From assembly GCA_019752015.1 (NCBI GenBank), contig JAIEMQ010000025.1:27471-91470 (forward strand): a stretch of DNA of 64,000 nt, given 5' to 3'. Under the pieces are notes generated by a model. The model worked only from the letters and a program-made list of their open reading frames with translations. It made no database searches and was not told the origin of the DNA. A program made the position numbers and the translations under genes. Shown here piece after piece: positions 50,239-58,084 of this stretch (positions are counted from its first letter, which is position 1; each line of letters opens with the position of its first letter). The stretch is from Cyanobacteriota bacterium (GTDB lineage Bacteria; Acidobacteriota; Vicinamibacteria; Vicinamibacterales; UBA2999).

Positions 50239-52739
50239 TACCGGCTGCCCTCCTGCAACTTCAGCAGCAAGTCCTGTGCCCTGGTGTATGTCGGCGCGAT
50301 GAGCAGAGCTTCGAGCACCTGCTTGCGCGCCTCGTCGCGCTGGCCGGCCCTGAACAGGGCCTCAGCAAGATCCGCGTGTGCGCTCGCCTTGTCGAGCGGT
50401 TTTGCCGCTAAGGCCACGCGGAATAGACGGACGGCCTCGGCGGTATTTCCTTCCGTCATCGCGATGCGGCCGAGCTGCGAGTGCGCCGGGCCGTCGAACG
50501 GATCCAGCGACACCACTCGCTTGAGCGCAATCTGCAGGCGCGCCGGCTCCTTCGCGGGATCGATCATCGTTACCAGCTCTCGCGCCGCCTGGATATTGGT
50601 GTGATCGAAAGTAGCAAGGGATTCCAGCGCGCGCGCCGCCCGCGCTTTGTCGCCTTTCTTGTTCGCGACCGCGGCAATCGCCGCCTCCGGGCTGTCTTCG
50701 CCGCGCACACCAGGCAGGATCTTCGACGCCCGCTCGAACGCCGCGATCGCCGCGTCAGGATTCGACGGCGCGAGCGCCTCGCCCAGGGTCATCTGCACGC
50801 TGAAGTTGTCAGGGTGATCCGCGGCGAGCGCCTTCAGCTGATCCACCGACATGTTTTCCTTCACGCCTTCCGGCGCCTTCAACGCACGGCGCATCGCCGC
50901 GTATTTCTTGTCGAGCGCCGCGTCGAAACCTTTCTGCAGCTCGTCGATGTCGATGCCGAGTGCCGTCTTGATCGCCTTCTCGGTGTCGCTGCCGTCGGCG
51001 TAAGCCGAGATCAACGCGCGGAGCTTGCGCTGTCCGTAGGTGTCGTGGATGTACTCGACGACCAGCGACGCCTGGTAATAGGCGAAGTTGATGGTCTGCG
51101 AGCTGCTGAAGCCGCTGTTGAGATCGCGAATCTTCAGCACGCCGCCGCGATCGATCGCGCGCGCGAACGGAATGTCCATGTCGCGGCCCCAGTCGGCGCG
51201 GGCCCTTCGCTCCTCGAACACCGACGTGCCCTCGCTCAGCCAGCGGGGCAAACGGTTGCCGGACAACTGCAGCGTGATCACGTGCGCGAGCTCGTGCCAC
51301 AGCGTTTCGCCCCAGTTGAACGTGCCGGGCTCGCGCGCCGTCGGTGAATCGAGGGTGACGACGCGGCCGAAGCAGGCGCCGAGGGCGCCGATCATGCCGG
51401 GCAGTCCCAGCGTGCGCACGGCGAAGTCATCGTGCTTCGGGAACATCTCGACGAGGATCGGTCCCTTCGGCGTGAACTCCCAGCGCTTGCTGAGCGCGTC
51501 GAGCGATTCCTTCGCCAGCACCGGGACGTAGTTCTTCATCACCGGCGATTCATCCGGCGCCAGCCGGATGATCATGTCGCCTTCCTTGATCGTGTCGAAC
51601 GGCTCGAGGTTGTCGAGCAGCTCGAGCAGGTTGTAGGTCTGGACGTCCCAGCGATCGATGCGGAACGCCGTCTCGAGATTGCGGCGCGCGTTGCGCTCGT
51701 CGCCGGTGCGCATCAACTGCGCGCCGAGGTCCGCGACGGCGCGGATGTTCTCGCGATCGAGCGCGATCGCCTTGCGCGTGTGCTCGACCGCTTCGTCAAA
51801 GCGGTAATAGTGCGCGGTGACTTCGCCGACGACGCGATGAATCTCGCCGTAGGTCGGATGAATCTTCAGCGCGTCGGCGATGGCTTCCTGATATTCGGCG
51901 TCGCGCCCTTCGACGTAGGCCATCGCCGCTTTCATCGACAGCCCCTCGAGATGTTTCGGGTTGAAGGCGAGGATGCGATCGATCGCCGCTTTGACCTCGG
52001 GCTTCTTGTCCTGGTAGATCGCGACCTGTGCGAGCACGAGCTCCGCACCCGCATCATTCGGGTTCTGCTTCAGGACGCGCTGCGCGAAGACGACGGCTTG
52101 CGGCGGATTTTCGTCGGCGAGCGCCTTGGCCATGCCGAGCAGCGCCGGGCCGTATTCGGGATCGACCTTCAGCGCTTCCTGGAACGACTTCGCGGCTTCG
52201 GCCTTGTTGTATTTCTCGAGGAACAGCTCGCCCCACTCGGTGTTGACGCGCGGATCGTTCGGCGCCAGCGCGATGGCGTCCCGGAAATACGACTGGGCGT
52301 CATCAATGCGATTGAGCGCGCGCGACGCGCGGGCGGCGCGCAGGAATTCGCGCGCGCTCGGATTCGCGCCGTCCGCCATCAGCACCAGCGTCAGCGAGCG
52401 GCGGCCTTCGGTGCGCTTGCCGGTCTGCAGCTGCAACAGCCCGAGCTCGAGTGCGGCTTCGCCGATGGTGCTCGCTGCCGCGAACGGCTGCAGGATTGAT
52501 TCGGCCCTGGCGTAGTCGCCGCGCGCTGCCACGCCGAGCGCGTAATACACCGCGATCGTTTCGTCTTTCGGAAATGCCTTCGCGAGCGTCTCGACTTCGC
52601 CGTAGCGTCCGCCGCGGAAGGACTTTTCAGCGTTGGCCCGCGACGTGACCGCGTTGGCCTGCTCGGCCGTAACGCGCGGCGTGAGACCAAAGGCGGTCAG
52701 CGCCACCGCGAGAGCAAGAAGTGTGAGTCGGCGCGCCAT
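50238..52739 (-). CDS. TPR protein with peptidase MA-like metallopeptidase domain
   Basis: The 833-residue protein has a signal peptide (ALAVALTAFGLTPRVTA|E), about ten TPR units (about 30-370), a gluzincin domain with WHELAHVITLQLSGNRLPRWLSEGTSVFEE (zinc HExxH at about 480-485 and downstream Glu), then more TPRs (from about 640). The HExxH-plus-E pattern is intact, so peptidase activity is plausible. It is the first gene of the eight-gene operon ending at 38979 and would act in the periplasm. Confidence 0.88.
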   Translation of the reverse strand: MARRLTLLALAVALTAFGLTPRVTAEQANAVTSRANAEKSFRGGRYGEVETLAKAFPKDETIAVYYALGVAARGDYARAESILQPFAAASTIGEAALELGLLQLQTGKRTEGRRSLTLVLMADGANPSAREFLRAARASRALNRIDDAQSYFRDAIALAPNDPRVNTEWGELFLEKYNKAEAAKSFQEALKVDPEYGPALLGMAKALADENPPQAVVFAQRVLKQNPNDAGAELVLAQVAIYQDKKPEVKAAIDRILAFNPKHLEGLSMKAAMAYVEGRDAEYQEAIADALKIHPTYGEIHRVVGEVTAHYYRFDEAVEHTRKAIALDRENIRAVADLGAQLMRTGDERNARRNLETAFRIDRWDVQTYNLLELLDNLEPFDTIKEGDMIIRLAPDESPVMKNYVPVLAKESLDALSKRWEFTPKGPILVEMFPKHDDFAVRTLGLPGMIGALGACFGRVVTLDSPTAREPGTFNWGETLWHELAHVITLQLSGNRLPRWLSEGTSVFEERRARADWGRDMDIPFARAIDRGGVLKIRDLNSGFSSSQTINFAYYQASLVVEYIHDTYGQRKLRALISAYADGSDTEKAIKTALGIDIDELQKGFDAALDKKYAAMRRALKAPEGVKENMSVDQLKALAADHPDNFSVQMTLGEALAPSNPDAAIAAFERASKILPGVRGEDSPEAAIAAVANKKGDKARAARALESLATFDHTNIQAARELVTMIDPAKEPARLQIALKRVVSLDPFDGPAHSQLGRIAMTEGNTAEAVRLFRVALAAKPLDKASAHADLAEALFRAGQRDEARKQVLEALLIAPTYTRAQDLLLKLQEGSR

Positions 52740-52765
52740 CCTGTTTGGAGTATATGACGTTCAGC

Positions 52766-54178
52766 TCAGAACAACGGCCGCCACGTGAAGAACATCACGG
52801 CCACGAATCCCTGTAATAAGGCAAATGTCACAATCCACGCGGCGCGATGGCGCGCCGGGACCGCGCCACCCATCCACAGGAACACCGGAAACAGCACCGA
52901 CGTCACTCGTCCCATCGATAACAGCCCGCCGGCCGACATCGGCGGCAGGATCGTGATCACGATGAAGACCGCGAACGGTAATCCAAAACGCCGATAGACC
53001 GGCCGGACGGCCACGAGCGCGAGGATGACGGCGAGCGAATAGAACGCGTCGATGGTCTGCGTGGACGCATAGGAATAGAGGCCGTTGCTGGCGATGAAGC
53101 CGACGCGATCGGAGACGAGTGAATCGAGGCTTCGATACGTGCGTCCCCAGGCGACGTTCTGGATCGTCCACCTGAACGGGTTGCCGGTCAGCCGCCAGAT
53201 GAACGCGGAGTAGAGGAGCATCCCGTAGCCCGGCGCGCCGGCGGCGGCGATCCGCCGCACGATGGCAGCCCATCCGGGTGGCGGCGGCAGAATCGGACGC
53301 CACTTGATCGCGTCCCACATCGGCGCCACCGCCATCAGCGCCAGCACGATCGACAACAGCGAGCCGTTCGGACGCGTCAGGCCGCACGCGAATCCCCAGA
53401 GCGCCGCGCGCCACAACTGGTTCTTGTGGAAGTGATACACGGCGCCCATCAGCGTGAGCAGGAACAGGCCTTCGGTATACGCGGCGCTGAAGAACACCGC
53501 GAACGGATACGCCGCGAGGAGCATCACCGCGGTCACCGACTGCTCTTCGTCCTCGAGCAGCTCGCGCGCCAAACGCAGGAAGTAGACGAGCGCGAGATAG
53601 AACGACACGATCGAGATGCCGACGCCGGTCCAGAGTGTTTGACGGCCGAACAGCACCGACAGGTAACGCATCGACATCGGGTAGGCCGGGAAGAACGCGA
53701 TGTTCTGCTGGAAGTTCGACGCGGCGTTGGGAACGTATTGATAACCTTCCGTGGCGATCGTCAGGTACCAGCCGGTGTCCCAGCGGCCCGGCAGGTCGAG
53801 CAGCTCGTTCGAATAGATTTTCCAGCGATTCGCCGCCTCCGGCGGAAACCCGATCAGGATCACCGCGAGAAAGCCGACCAGCAGCACGCCGAAGCGCGAG
53901 GTCAGGTGAATCGGCAGCACGACCTTCGTATCCGCCGCTCGCCACCACGCGCGCGTGCCGCCGATCACCCGCTGATGAAGCGGATGGTGACGAACCATCG
54001 CATGCCGGATGGCGATGGCCACGAGGCTGAAAAGGGCGGGACGCCACCAGGCGGTGACCGAGAGGCGGGCGTCGAAGATCCAGATGCGAAAGCCGCCGCT
54101 GATCGCAACGGAGATTGCGATCAGCGCCATCACCACGGCGACGACATCGAGCGCCGTCGCCCACCTGGGTAATTTCAT
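52766..54178 (-). CDS. PIG-V-like integral-membrane mannosyltransferase
   Basis: The 470-residue protein has about 10-12 spans. Between the first spans lies LPGRWDTGWYLTIATEGYQYVPN, the RWDxxxYxxIAxxGY motif of PIG-V/GPI-mannosyltransferase-II-like proteins, and AYPFAVFFSAAYTEGLFLLTLMG with GLTRPNG matches the same family. It should transfer a sugar from a polyprenyl-phosphate donor on the outer face of the membrane; the acceptor is unknown. It starts 7 bp after the ICMT-like gene and ends 26 bp before the TPR gene. Confidence 0.8.
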   Translation of the reverse strand: MKLPRWATALDVVAVVMALIAISVAISGGFRIWIFDARLSVTAWWRPALFSLVAIAIRHAMVRHHPLHQRVIGGTRAWWRAADTKVVLPIHLTSRFGVLLVGFLAVILIGFPPEAANRWKIYSNELLDLPGRWDTGWYLTIATEGYQYVPNAASNFQQNIAFFPAYPMSMRYLSVLFGRQTLWTGVGISIVSFYLALVYFLRLARELLEDEEQSVTAVMLLAAYPFAVFFSAAYTEGLFLLTLMGAVYHFHKNQLWRAALWGFACGLTRPNGSLLSIVLALMAVAPMWDAIKWRPILPPPPGWAAIVRRIAAAGAPGYGMLLYSAFIWRLTGNPFRWTIQNVAWGRTYRSLDSLVSDRVGFIASNGLYSYASTQTIDAFYSLAVILALVAVRPVYRRFGLPFAVFIVITILPPMSAGGLLSMGRVTSVLFPVFLWMGGAVPARHRAAWIVTFALLQGFVAVMFFTWRPLF

Positions 54179-54185
54179 CCGCGCG

Positions 54186-54704
54186 CTATTTTACTCGTCC
54201 CAGCGCTCGATCCTCGATGCGAATGCGCGCGATCATCAGCCAGCCGAATCCGATCGTCGCCAGGATGCCGGTGACCGGCGCCCGGACGATCGCGGCCACG
54301 CTGATGATCTCGCCCAGCACCGCGAGGTAATTCGGGTGCGAGATGAATCGGTAGGGGCCCGAAGCGACCAGCGGCGCGCCTGGCAGCACGAGCACGCGGT
54401 AGCTCCAGCGCGATCCGAGCGACGAGATCGCCCAGACCTTGAGCGCCTTGGCGAGGCCGAAGAGCGCGAGTCCCATCATCAGTACGTCCCGCGGCGCCGG
54501 CCCGGTCAGCGCGCCTTCGATGCCCATCAGGATGAAGGCGCCCGGATACGCCCACCGCATCGCGCCGATCACGTCGCCGCCCGGCTCAATCGCGCCGCGC
54601 GCGCGCAACTGCTTCTCGTTGAACGACGACAGCACCGCCTCGCCGGCCATGATGAGGAGGCATGCGAGCGTCGTGATGAGGGAGATCGCCAACGCCATTG
54701 CCAT
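54186..54704 (-). CDS. Isoprenylcysteine carboxyl methyltransferase-like membrane protein
   Basis: The 172-residue protein has about five spans and the ICMT signature VASGPYRFISHPNYLAVLGE (about 111-130), where the RHPNY-like block binds S-adenosylmethionine, followed by the IEDRAL glutamate motif. Bacterial ICMT-like proteins occur with type III PKS genes, where they methylate alkylresorcinols or pyrones. Upstream on the same strand are a flavoprotein and a ketosynthase. A composite repeat fills the 55 bp to the flavoprotein. Confidence 0.82.
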   Translation of the reverse strand: MAMALAISLITTLACLLIMAGEAVLSSFNEKQLRARGAIEPGGDVIGAMRWAYPGAFILMGIEGALTGPAPRDVLMMGLALFGLAKALKVWAISSLGSRWSYRVLVLPGAPLVASGPYRFISHPNYLAVLGEIISVAAIVRAPVTGILATIGFGWLMIARIRIEDRALGRVK

Positions 54705-54711
54705 ATCACGG

Positions 54712-54817
54712 CGGTCCGCCTAAAGGCGGACCCTCACAAGATTAGTAACCCTCACAGGGTTAGATGCGTGATTCATCAAGAAGAACCTGTGAGGGTCCGG
54801 CTTTAGCCGGACCGCAG
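54712..54817. repeat. Composite GGTCCGCC...GGTCCGGC repeat overlapping a gene end
   Basis: GGTCCGCC-TAAA-GGCGGACC, CCTCACA, then TAACCC-TCACA-GGGTTA, then TGTGAGGG and GGTCCGGC-TTTA-GCCGGACC. It is the same composite as 34773-34848 with an extra inner hairpin. Its right part encodes the last 18 or so residues and the stop of the flavoprotein. Confidence 0.8.
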
Positions 54818-55959
54818 TCGCCTGCGTACTGAATCACCTTTTGAAACAACGAGGGCCATACTCTCGCCGTCGCGGCGGCGACATTTACGCTCGACGGTGA
54901 CGACACGAGCGATCGAAGCGCGCGGTTGAATCGCCACTTCGATTGAAATGCTTCACGACGCCGATTCGTAAGCTCACGATGCCCGCGATCGATGGGCAGC
55001 TTTCCGTTAAGTACTTCGATCACGACGTGCGCCGCCAGCTCCGCGCCCATCAGCGCGAAGCGAAGGCCGTCGCCGGTCATCGGATCGATGAATCCAGCTG
55101 CGTCGCCGGCCAGTAACAGTCCGGGCTCCCCCACCGCATTCGTATCCACCGCCATCGGCCCCAGCATCGTCGGCGGCTCGATCGCGCGCGCGCTCGCGAA
55201 CCGAACCGACAATTCCGGATCGCGCTTCAGGACATTCTCGAGCGCTTCTGCCGGCCGCGCGAAGGGAACGTCTGGGGAGCCTGTCTCGCCGAAGCGTCTT
55301 CGCGAAGGCGGATGGGGAACAACGAGGCAGGCGTTCGTCAGTCCACCAGGCACCGGCGCGACGCCGATGTAGTGGCCGTGACGCACGTGCATCTCGCCAA
55401 GAGAGGTCACGCCCGTGACGCCCGAGTAGTACGCGCCGATCGCCCAGCGCCGCGGCCGCTGCGGCTGGCGCGACCATCCACGGCCGACCGCGATCGCGCT
55501 GCGCCGGCCATCCGCCGCGATCACCATCCGTGCCCGATGTCGAAAGCCATTCGCCACCAGGCCGGCAACGCGCCCGCCCTCGATCACAACGTCGCGGACG
55601 GCGGTTTGCTCGTGCAGCGTCGCTCCGGCCGCGACCGCGCGATCGACCAGCCACAGATCGAGCACCCTGCGTGTGATCGATCGGCCCGCAACACCGCCGC
55701 CGTATTCACCGCGAACGCGAACGCCGCCGGGACCGGTGAGCAGCATCCCGTCGATCGGATCGCTGTTCGTCATGAGCGATGCAACATCCGCGTGACGCTG
55801 GATGACGGCGAGCGCGCCGGGGTTCAGCGTGTCGCCGCAGAGTTTGTGGCGTGGAAAGCGCGCCCGATCGAACACGCTGACGCGCAGGCCTGCCCGTGCG
55901 AGAATCGCTGCCGCCAGCGCGCCGGCCGGCCCGGCCCCCGCAATGGCGACATCATCCAT
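54760..55959 (-). CDS. FAD-dependent oxidoreductase, geranylgeranyl-reductase/SrsC-like
   Basis: The 399-residue flavoprotein begins VAIAGAGPAGALAAAILARAG (FAD GxGxxG) and has the CxxC-free DTLNPGALAVI segment, the middle motif VIAADGRRSAIA (DG) and GLLLAGDAAGFIDPMTGDGLRFALMG (GD motif), the p-hydroxybenzoate-hydroxylase/geranylgeranyl-reductase pattern. The start MDDVAIAG at 55959 overlaps the ketosynthase stop by 8 bases. The C-terminus (CGPAKAGPSQVLLDESRI) is repeat-encoded and has replaced the natural end. PPSRRRFGETGSP in the middle comes from repeat family A. Substrate unknown; hydroxylation of a lipid or polyketide is the contextual guess. Confidence 0.83.
   Translation of the reverse strand: MDDVAIAGAGPAGALAAAILARAGLRVSVFDRARFPRHKLCGDTLNPGALAVIQRHADVASLMTNSDPIDGMLLTGPGGVRVRGEYGGGVAGRSITRRVLDLWLVDRAVAAGATLHEQTAVRDVVIEGGRVAGLVANGFRHRARMVIAADGRRSAIAVGRGWSRQPQRPRRWAIGAYYSGVTGVTSLGEMHVRHGHYIGVAPVPGGLTNACLVVPHPPSRRRFGETGSPDVPFARPAEALENVLKRDPELSVRFASARAIEPPTMLGPMAVDTNAVGEPGLLLAGDAAGFIDPMTGDGLRFALMGAELAAHVVIEVLNGKLPIDRGHRELTNRRREAFQSKWRFNRALRSLVSSPSSVNVAAATARVWPSLFQKVIQYAGDCGPAKAGPSQVLLDESRI
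55274..55311 (-). repeat. Intragenic repeat family A, copy 4 (inverted)
   Basis: On the minus strand it reads CCGCCTTCGCGAAGACG then CTTCGGCGAGACAGGCTCCCC. It is in the opposite orientation to copies 1-3 on the chromosome but in the sense direction of the flavoprotein gene, and keeps the frame. Confidence 0.75.
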
Positions 55960-57220
55960 CCGCTCTTCCGAGCACGAGCGCGCTGTTCTTCGATCCAAAC
56001 CCGAGACAGTTGCAGAGCGCCGCAACCGGCGAGGCTTCGCGCCCTTGATTCGGAATGAAATCGAGATCGCAGTTGGGATCGGGAGTGGTCAGGTTGATCG
56101 TCGGCGGCAGGAAGCCGCGCGACAACCCCAGCGCTGTCGCGACGACGCCTGCCGATCCACTCGCGCCTTGCGGATGGCCGATCATCGACTTCGTCGACGA
56201 ACCGGGAATCTTCTCGGCCAGATCGCCGAATGCCGCGCGCGTGCAGCGCGATTCGATCGCGTCGTTCAGCTGCGTCGACGTGCCGTGGTAGTTGATGTAG
56301 CCGATCTCTTCCCTGGCGCGGCCCGACTTGGTCACCGCATCCCGCATGCACTTCACGACCTGCTCGCCGTCCGGATCCATCTGCACGCGATGGTATGCGT
56401 CGCACGTCGATGCATATCCTTCGATGGTTGCGTAAACGCGGGCACCGCGGGCCCGCGCACGATCCTCGAGCTCGAGCGCCATCATCCACGCGCCTTCGCC
56501 GAGCACGAACCCGTCGCGGCAGCGATCGAACGGCCGCGACGCTTCCGCGGGCCGATCGTTGAAGCGCGTCGACACCGCGCGCATGCGCGAGAAGCCGAAG
56601 ATCATGCCGGGCAGCACGCAGCCGTCCGTGCCGCCCGACAGCAGCACGTCGCACTCGCGGTGGCGCAGCAGCATCACGGCATAGCCGAGCGCATCGGTCG
56701 AGCTCGTGCAGCCCGTCGAGAGCACGTGGCTGATGCCGCGCAGTCCGAGCGCGATCGAGATCTCGCTCGACACCATGCCGCAGATGCCGACCGCGATCGC
56801 GTAGGGCGTGACGTGCTGGCCGTTGTTCTGGAAGAAGTCCTGATACTGGCGCTCGCCGACGTCGATGCCGCCGCCGCCGCTGCCGATGATCACGCCGGCG
56901 TTGGGCTCCGCGAACGAGAGGCCGGAGTCGTTCCACGCTTCACGCGCCGCCATCACGCCGAACAGCGCCGCGCGCGAGTAGCGCTTCGGATCGGCGCGCG
57001 CCTCGCGCGGCCCGAGCTCGCCGTCGATCGCCATCGCCGAGGCGATGTCAACCGCCGGCACGGAGGCGGCGACCTGGCAGGGATAGGTCGATGCGTCGAA
57101 GTCCGTGATCGCGCGCGTGCCGCTCTGGCCGGCTCTGATCGCGTCCCAGAATTTTTCGCGACCGGCGCCGAATGCCGAGACGACTCCGATACCGGTAATG
57201 GCAACGCGCGATTGGGACAC
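55952..57220 (-). CDS. FabF-like beta-ketoacyl-ACP synthase
   Basis: The 422-residue thiolase-fold enzyme has the full KAS triad: C171 in STGCTSSTDAL, H312 in NYHGTSTQLND and H349 in KSMIGHPQGASG. It extends an acyl-ACP by decarboxylative Claisen condensation with malonyl-ACP. Placement with a flavoprotein and an ICMT-like methyltransferase rather than with acpP, fabD or fabG suggests a dedicated lipid/polyketide role, not housekeeping synthesis. It starts at GTG 57220, almost leaderless from the TATA-like box at 57233. Confidence 0.9.
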   Translation of the reverse strand: MSQSRVAITGIGVVSAFGAGREKFWDAIRAGQSGTRAITDFDASTYPCQVAASVPAVDIASAMAIDGELGPREARADPKRYSRAALFGVMAAREAWNDSGLSFAEPNAGVIIGSGGGGIDVGERQYQDFFQNNGQHVTPYAIAVGICGMVSSEISIALGLRGISHVLSTGCTSSTDALGYAVMLLRHRECDVLLSGGTDGCVLPGMIFGFSRMRAVSTRFNDRPAEASRPFDRCRDGFVLGEGAWMMALELEDRARARGARVYATIEGYASTCDAYHRVQMDPDGEQVVKCMRDAVTKSGRAREEIGYINYHGTSTQLNDAIESRCTRAAFGDLAEKIPGSSTKSMIGHPQGASGSAGVVATALGLSRGFLPPTINLTTPDPNCDLDFIPNQGREASPVAALCNCLGFGSKNSALVLGRADG

Positions 57221-57247
57221 TGAGACTCTCTTTATAATACGAACCGG
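57221..57247. promoter_or_regulatory. 27-bp divergent promoter with shared TATAAT box
   Basis: Only 27 bp separate two divergent start codons. TTTATAATAC at 57231-57240 offers TATAAT on the plus strand (10 bp before GTG 57248) and TATTAT on the minus strand (14-19 bp before GTG 57220). Transcripts in both directions would be leaderless or nearly so. No -35 element can fit outside the coding sequences. Confidence 0.5.
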
Positions 57248-57928
57248 GTGAAGCTCTTCCGTTGGGTCGGCGCGCTGCTGTTCGTATTATCACTGCTCTC
57301 GTTCGCCGTGGTGTACGGATGGCGCCTTCGCGTTCCGGCGCCGCCGGCCGATGACGCGATGCGCGACGCCTTCGGGAATGTGATCCTCTTCACGATTTTC
57401 GCGCTGCACCACAGCCTCATGGCCCGCACCGGCGCCAAGGTCTGGATCACCCGCATCGTCTCACCCGGCCTCGAACGCAGCGTTTACGTGTGGATTGCCA
57501 GCATCCTGTTTCTTGCCGTCTGCTGGATGTGGCAGCCGCTGCCCGGAATCATCTGGCAGGTTCGCGGCCCCGGCGTGATGCTGTACGTCGTCCAGGCATT
57601 CGGGATTGCGTTGACGCTCGCCGCCGCGCGAATCGTCGGCGTGTGGGAACTGGCAGGCGTGACGCAACCCGATCACAGCAAGCCGATCGAATTCCGGAAG
57701 GACGGCCCCTTCGCGATCGTCCGTCATCCGATCTATTTAGGCTGGGTCTTGATGGTCTTCGCGACGCCGACCATGACGTCGTCTCGGATGCTGTTCGCGG
57801 TCGTCAGCACTGCGTATCTGATCGCGGCGATTCCGTTCGAAGAGCGATCCCTCCTCGAAGTCTTCCCGGACAAGTACAGGGTCTACCAACAGCAGATGCG
57901 GTGGCGGTTGATTCCAGGAATCTGGTAG
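57248..57928 (+). CDS. ICMT/PEMT-like membrane methyltransferase
   Basis: The 226-residue protein has five or six spans and the methyltransferase signature RKDGPFAIVRHPIYLGWVLMVFATP (RHPxY, AdoMet binding) and FEERSLLEVFPDKYRVYQQ (the conserved E-R and YxxY block). It is a second ICMT-like enzyme divergent from the ketosynthase gene, and may act in the same lipid pathway as the one at 54186. The start GTG at 57248 gives a normal hydrophobic N-terminus. Confidence 0.8.
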   Translation: MKLFRWVGALLFVLSLLSFAVVYGWRLRVPAPPADDAMRDAFGNVILFTIFALHHSLMARTGAKVWITRIVSPGLERSVYVWIASILFLAVCWMWQPLPGIIWQVRGPGVMLYVVQAFGIALTLAAARIVGVWELAGVTQPDHSKPIEFRKDGPFAIVRHPIYLGWVLMVFATPTMTSSRMLFAVVSTAYLIAAIPFEERSLLEVFPDKYRVYQQQMRWRLIPGIW

Positions 57929-58041
57929 CGCACCCACGAGTAGCAGCTTCCCCCCCACGACGTTGAACGCGTCTTGACTACCCGCAACGCACCGTGCGTG
58001 CGTGGTTCGGCCGCACTTTCCGCCTGAAATCTGCGAGATAC

Positions 58042-58084
58042 GGTTGGCACCGGGGTTGATAGGTGGAGCTACCCCGTGCCAACC
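58042..58084 (+). promoter_or_regulatory. Hairpin with Shine-Dalgarno in loop and start codon in stem
   Basis: GGTTGGCAC-C-GGGGT (58042-58056) pairs with ACCCCGTGCCAACC (58071-58084), 14 base pairs with one bulged C. The 14-base loop TGATAGGTGGAGCT holds the Shine-Dalgarno AGGTGGAG, and the GTG start (58076-58078) lies in the 3' arm. A folded leader would expose the Shine-Dalgarno but bury the start codon. Confidence 0.6.
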
